64,000 nt of DNA from Massilia sp. METH4. Its GTDB lineage: Bacteria; Pseudomonadota; Gammaproteobacteria; Burkholderiales; Burkholderiaceae_D. Shown here piece after piece: positions 61,201 to 64,000 of the stretch. The translations under genes and the position numbers were made by a program. Each line of letters starts with the position of its first letter. The first letter of the stretch is position 1. Below the pieces are notes generated by a model that worked only from the letters and a program-made list of their open reading frames with translations, made no database searches and was not told the origin of the DNA. Where the stretch lies: positions 5,890,001 to 5,954,000 of the forward strand of contig NZ_CP146614.1 in the NCBI RefSeq assembly GCF_037094685.1. The letters are read 5' to 3'.

Positions 61201-63897
61201 GGCCGCTGGCTGGTGTATTTCGGCCCCAGCCAGACGACCTTCCCCGCGGCGGCACTGGCCGGCCTCGACTACACATTCGTGCAATACAATGTCCCCGAGG
61301 ACACGGCGGCGCGGTTCGACGGTGTCCCTGGTGCCCATGGCGTGCTGATGACGGCGCCGCTCGACCTCCAGTTCCGGGTCGATGCCTCGCGCCAGTACGA
61401 CGGCACAACCAGGGCCGCATTCACCAATGCCGTGTCGCACAACGCCCCGACGGGGTTCACGGCAACCGCGCCCGAGGGCAACCCGGTGGCCCTCGGCGAA
61501 TTCGACAACAAGAACGTCGGCACCGGCAAACCGGTCCGCTATCTGGGCGAGGCCGATTACTTCGAAGTCCGTGCCCCGAACGGCGCGCGGGTGTACGACG
61601 CCACCCATTCCTATGTCGCCGATATCACCGCGAAACAGATCACCCTCTCGGGCCTGCTCGCCCAGGACAAGGTATATGACACCACGCCTGCCGCGACGTT
61701 GACGGGCACGCTCGCGGGCATCGTCGAAGGCGACGATGTCACGCTCGCCGGCGCAGTGGGCCAGTTCAGCGACGAGAACGCGGGAAGCGACAAGACCGTC
61801 ACCATCACGGGCGGCACGCTGGCGGGCGCCGACAAGGATAACTACGCGATCATCGGCGGCGGCATCGCCACTGCCGACATCTTCCCCCTCGCGATCAGCG
61901 CCAGCGGGATCACGGCGGCCGACAAGGTCTACGACGGCACCCGTATCGCAGCCCTGTCCGGCAGCCTGTCGGAAGTGCTGTCGGGCGACGACGTATCGCT
62001 CACCGGCGCGACCGGCCAGTTCGACGACAAGAACGTGGGCACCGGCAAGGCAGTCAGCGTGGCGGGCGGCAACTTGACCGGTGCGGACGCCGCCAATTAC
62101 GTGCTGGAAGGCGGCACCACCACGCGCGCCACCATCGCGCCCCGGCCCGTGACGATCGCCATCGCCGGCCAGGTCGCCAGGGAGTACGACGCCACCACGG
62201 CCGCCAGCCTTGGCGCCGGCCAGTTCGTACTCGATGGCGTCATCCAGGGCGATGCCGTCAGCGTCGGCGGCCCCGTGCAGGGTAATTTCGATACGCCCAA
62301 TGTGGGCCAGGGCAAGACCGTCACCGCCACCGGCGTCTTCCAGATCACGGGAGCGGATGCCTTCAACTACCGGGTTGGCGACATCAACCTCACCAGCGCC
62401 AGCAACACGATCACGGCAACCGCCACCGGTGCCGTGGGCACCATCACGCCGGCCACCCTGTTCTACACGGCCACCCCGGCGCAGCGCGACGCCGGCACGC
62501 CGATCGACGGCCTCACGGGCACGGTGACCGGCTTCAAGGGTGCCGATACCCTCGCCTCCGCCACCACCGGCGTGCTGGTGTGGCAGACCTCGTCCACCTC
62601 GGCGAGCCCGGGGCTGTACCCGGTCATCGGTTCGGGCCTGTCCGCCCTGAACTATGTGCTGGTCCAGGCGCCCGGCAACGAGGTGGCGCTGCAGCTGACG
62701 CCAGGGAACGCCCCCGCCGCGCCGCCGCAGCGGGCGCGTGAATCGAGCGTCGCAGCCATTGCATCGGCGGTGCAGACCGCACTGCCGGCGATGGATCCGC
62801 CCCGCATCGGCAGCGGCGTGCTGGACATGTCCGGCCCCGGCGCCGGCCGGACCTACGGCGCCGTCAATATCGGTGGGATGTCGCAGAACGAGCTGGCACG
62901 GATGATCGAACAGCGCCGCGACTTCAAGCGCAAGCTGTTCGCCGATGCGATCTACAAGCTCGAGCTGGACCCGAGCCTGGCCGACGTGCGCGCCTGCACC
63001 ACCGTCCTCGAGGCGGGCACCGGCGCGTGCCGCATCCCGCCGAACCAGCTCGAACGCATGACGCCCGATACACGGCTGGCCGCGCTGGCTGCACTGGGCG
63101 CGAAAGTGGAGACGTCGGGCGGGTCGGCGGACCCGTCGGCGGCACTCGCGCCGGCGAAGCGCGCCGCGACGGCGCACGTGCCGCAGATCGAACGCAAGAT
63201 CGCCGTGCTGTTCGGCATCAACGAATACGCCGACAAGACCATTCCGCGGCTGGAAAACGCCTTGCCGGACGTGGACGCGGTATCGGCCCTGCTGGCCGAC
63301 AAGCTGGGCTACGAAGTGCGCGTGGTGCGCAACCCGAGCAAGGCCGACATCATCCGCACCCTCAATGCACTGCAGGTCGAGATCAACAGTACCGACAGCG
63401 TGGTGATCTACTACGCCGGCCACGGCTTCTCGCTGGAGAAGAACGGCACCGGCTACTGGCTGCCGGCCGACGCGGCCTCCAGCGACCCCAGCCGCTGGAT
63501 ATCGAACAACGACGTGGCGAAGCTGCTGTCGGGCATCCGCTCCAGCCAGATGGTGCTGATCTCGGACAGCTGTTATTCCGGCGCCTTCGCGCGCGACGGC
63601 ATGGACGCCGTGGGCCGCGACGTCACGCCCGAAGGCGTGCTGTCCAAGCGCTCGGTCGTGGTGATCTCGTCGGGCGGCGACGAACCGGTGGCCGACGAAG
63701 GCAAGGCCGGCCACTCGATCTTCGCCTGGAACCTGATGGAAGCGATGCGCTCGGTGTCGGCCTGGAAGCCCGGCAGTACCTTGTTCAACGATGTGCAGGC
63801 GGGCGTGAAGAAGGAATTCCCGCAAACGCCGAAGTATGGTTCGGTGACGGCGGCGGGGCACCAGGCGGGCGGGGATTATCTGTTCGAATTGCGGTGA
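58285..63897 (+). CDS. Filamentous-hemagglutinin-like exoprotein (TpsA) with C-terminal caspase-like domain
   Basis: This is a secreted 1870-residue protein. After a signal peptide (about 1-37) comes the TPS secretion domain (about 40-300) with TVTNSPGTVLDWQSFSVG and the conserved NPHGVLFGSNARIDVAGLVA. A long beta-helix passenger follows, then four YDG/MBG-type repeats (starting near residues 1033, 1128, 1211 and 1298: RQYDGTT, DKVYDTT, DKVYDGT, REYDATT). From about 1633 the protein is a caspase-like peptidase (C14): ERKIAVLFGINEYADK, catalytic His1713 in YYAGHGF and Cys1763 in SDSCYSGAF. It would be exported by the TpsB encoded 50 bp upstream, placing a caspase-type protease at the cell surface or outside. 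The protein ends with the peptidase domain. Confidence 0.92.
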   Translation: MKQPIDSIAAGGRPAGLARRAIATAVAAAFGTAAWAQLPTGGAVAHGSAVIATDGARMTVTNSPGTVLDWQSFSVGARNGVHFAQQSAASQVLNRVVGNDPSAILGTLSSNGGVWLVNPHGVLFGSNARIDVAGLVATTLPISNDDFRAGRFRFDGAGLPGGQVLNQGEIHTSFGGRVWLMGDSVRNEGLIHSPGGQIVLAAGKSIELVDSGMPNVTVRITAPENEAVNLGTLLAPGSGRIDVHGGIVNQQGIVRADSIGTDPAGRIVMKAQGDVRLAAGSMTSASAAGAGSGGKVLAESVDGATLVQGDVAATSAAGSGGSIHLLGKHVGVHGAAQVDVSGATGADDILVGGDYQGSNPAVRNAEASYLGPDAALRANATARGDGGKVILWGDRATRAFGTLEAHGGPGGGDGGLVETSGRYLDARPKGIDVRSHGGKAGTWLLDPGDITIGNCCSPGGYEFDDSLDITFTSFRDDSYILVEQIRNWLQQQNNVVVRTGGGDNTTQQGNITVESSIEVSADGHGMGLTLEAHNDIILGPNVRIGSSSVPMPVTLTADRDGNNGGRIVLNPGSGIATLGGEIRLTAANLGNRTGDGIRLDNATLDARGGPVGLEANRVDIVGNSSVTGGDVGILADAVTVDRSTLLATEGSIGIRSRGLEAAGIVSLNTASLDAGFGREEVEAIDIAAVQLDMTDTSARATGNVRLDAGNMTLQGVDIGAGGGIALRATTAEGEGRAALGNVLLSNTSDGELPATGISITGDALDARNSRLASDADINLSAPTIEMRDVQLSGLSILGTAEHIALVGAEMGASSDIRLTAPLIDIALSDFGADTIVLTADKMEVATTELGTRFGSMVLRARTDARDGSAILRNVRLRPVYEQGVLGVMSINADTIDATDLDVDSYGDVFFSGYSTSISNPSNQTQVLANRVVIGSRTTRLDHAKLTGTGPFDALYIGTESLENTGSQLSTPAGRWLVYFGPSQTTFPAAALAGLDYTFVQYNVPEDTAARFDGVPGAHGVLMTAPLDLQFRVDASRQYDGTTRAAFTNAVSHNAPTGFTATAPEGNPVALGEFDNKNVGTGKPVRYLGEADYFEVRAPNGARVYDATHSYVADITAKQITLSGLLAQDKVYDTTPAATLTGTLAGIVEGDDVTLAGAVGQFSDENAGSDKTVTITGGTLAGADKDNYAIIGGGIATADIFPLAISASGITAADKVYDGTRIAALSGSLSEVLSGDDVSLTGATGQFDDKNVGTGKAVSVAGGNLTGADAANYVLEGGTTTRATIAPRPVTIAIAGQVAREYDATTAASLGAGQFVLDGVIQGDAVSVGGPVQGNFDTPNVGQGKTVTATGVFQITGADAFNYRVGDINLTSASNTITATATGAVGTITPATLFYTATPAQRDAGTPIDGLTGTVTGFKGADTLASATTGVLVWQTSSTSASPGLYPVIGSGLSALNYVLVQAPGNEVALQLTPGNAPAAPPQRARESSVAAIASAVQTALPAMDPPRIGSGVLDMSGPGAGRTYGAVNIGGMSQNELARMIEQRRDFKRKLFADAIYKLELDPSLADVRACTTVLEAGTGACRIPPNQLERMTPDTRLAALAALGAKVETSGGSADPSAALAPAKRAATAHVPQIERKIAVLFGINEYADKTIPRLENALPDVDAVSALLADKLGYEVRVVRNPSKADIIRTLNALQVEINSTDSVVIYYAGHGFSLEKNGTGYWLPADAASSDPSRWISNNDVAKLLSGIRSSQMVLISDSCYSGAFARDGMDAVGRDVTPEGVLSKRSVVVISSGGDEPVADEGKAGHSIFAWNLMEAMRSVSAWKPGSTLFNDVQAGVKKEFPQTPKYGSVTAAGHQAGGDYLFELR

Positions 63898-63949
63898 CAG
63901 GCCCGTACGGGTCAACCTCGATGCGCGAGTCGGGGTGCGCGCCGTCCGA

Positions 63950-64000
63950 TCAATTCCTGTGCGTGACGATATCGGCGGCCAGCCCGGGAACGAGCAGCCC
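63950..64000 (-). CDS. Possible C-terminal end of a gene entering from the right
   Basis: On the minus strand the last 51 bases read GLLVPGLAADIVTHRN and then TGA. Codon use fits the high-GC coding pattern, but 16 residues are too few to name the product or to be sure it is coding. Confidence 0.3.
   Translation of the reverse strand, partial: GLLVPGLAADIVTHRN

Overview
The window looks like chromosomal DNA of a high-GC betaproteobacterium, most likely Oxalobacteraceae (Massilia/Pseudoduganella/Duganella group). The grounds are a Burkholderiales-type porin, three PEP-CTERM exosortase substrates, a Fur-regulated siderophore receptor, a complete-looking type VI secretion system (T6SS) and a two-partner secretion locus in GC-rich DNA. 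Genus-level placement is inference. No rRNA, tRNA or CRISPR array was seen.

Layout. 1-3.5 kb: a porin, a 53-codon remnant of glucarate dehydratase (gudD), and a convergent rtcB-prfH pair (RNA ligase plus rescue release factor) whose end overlaps the gudD break point, followed by a MITE-like palindrome. 3.5-5.7 kb: a TonB-dependent siderophore receptor behind a near-perfect Fur box. 5.8-11.6 kb: an aromatic-catabolism-like set on the minus strand (alpha/beta hydrolase, extradiol-type dioxygenase, Rieske protein, FAD monooxygenase, fumarylacetoacetase-like hydrolase, and a separate metal-dependent cyclase) with a related operator-like sequence before both transcription units. 11.9-24 kb: mixed accessory genes, including an S41 peptidase lipoprotein, a complete IS256-family element with a 9-bp target duplication but a frameshifted transposase, two PEP-CTERM proteins, a glycine-zipper protein, a lipoprotein hydrolase, an Imm35-like protein, a PhoD-like phosphatase and an SGNH hydrolase. 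24-29.4 kb: a 1184-residue pectate lyase/pectin methylesterase fusion, a third PEP-CTERM protein and an AraC regulator.

29.5-52.7 kb: a T6SS cluster on the minus strand, in transcription order tssA-tssB-tssC-hcp-tagJ-tssE-tssF-tssG-clpV-(HExxH protein)-PAAR-like-vgrG-tagH-tssK-tssL-tssM-(DNase I-fold nuclease). No tssJ lipoprotein gene is present. The HExxH protein and the AT-richer nuclease are candidate effectors.

53.5-63.9 kb: a Ser/Thr kinase with a transmembrane segment and DUF4384-like domain, an OmpA-like protein, a TpsB transporter and a 1870-residue TpsA exoprotein. The TpsA carries YDG/MBG repeats and ends in a caspase-like (C14) domain with an intact His/Cys dyad. This kinase/OmpA/TpsB/TpsA-caspase arrangement beside a T6SS is the strongest candidate for an undescribed system in the window.
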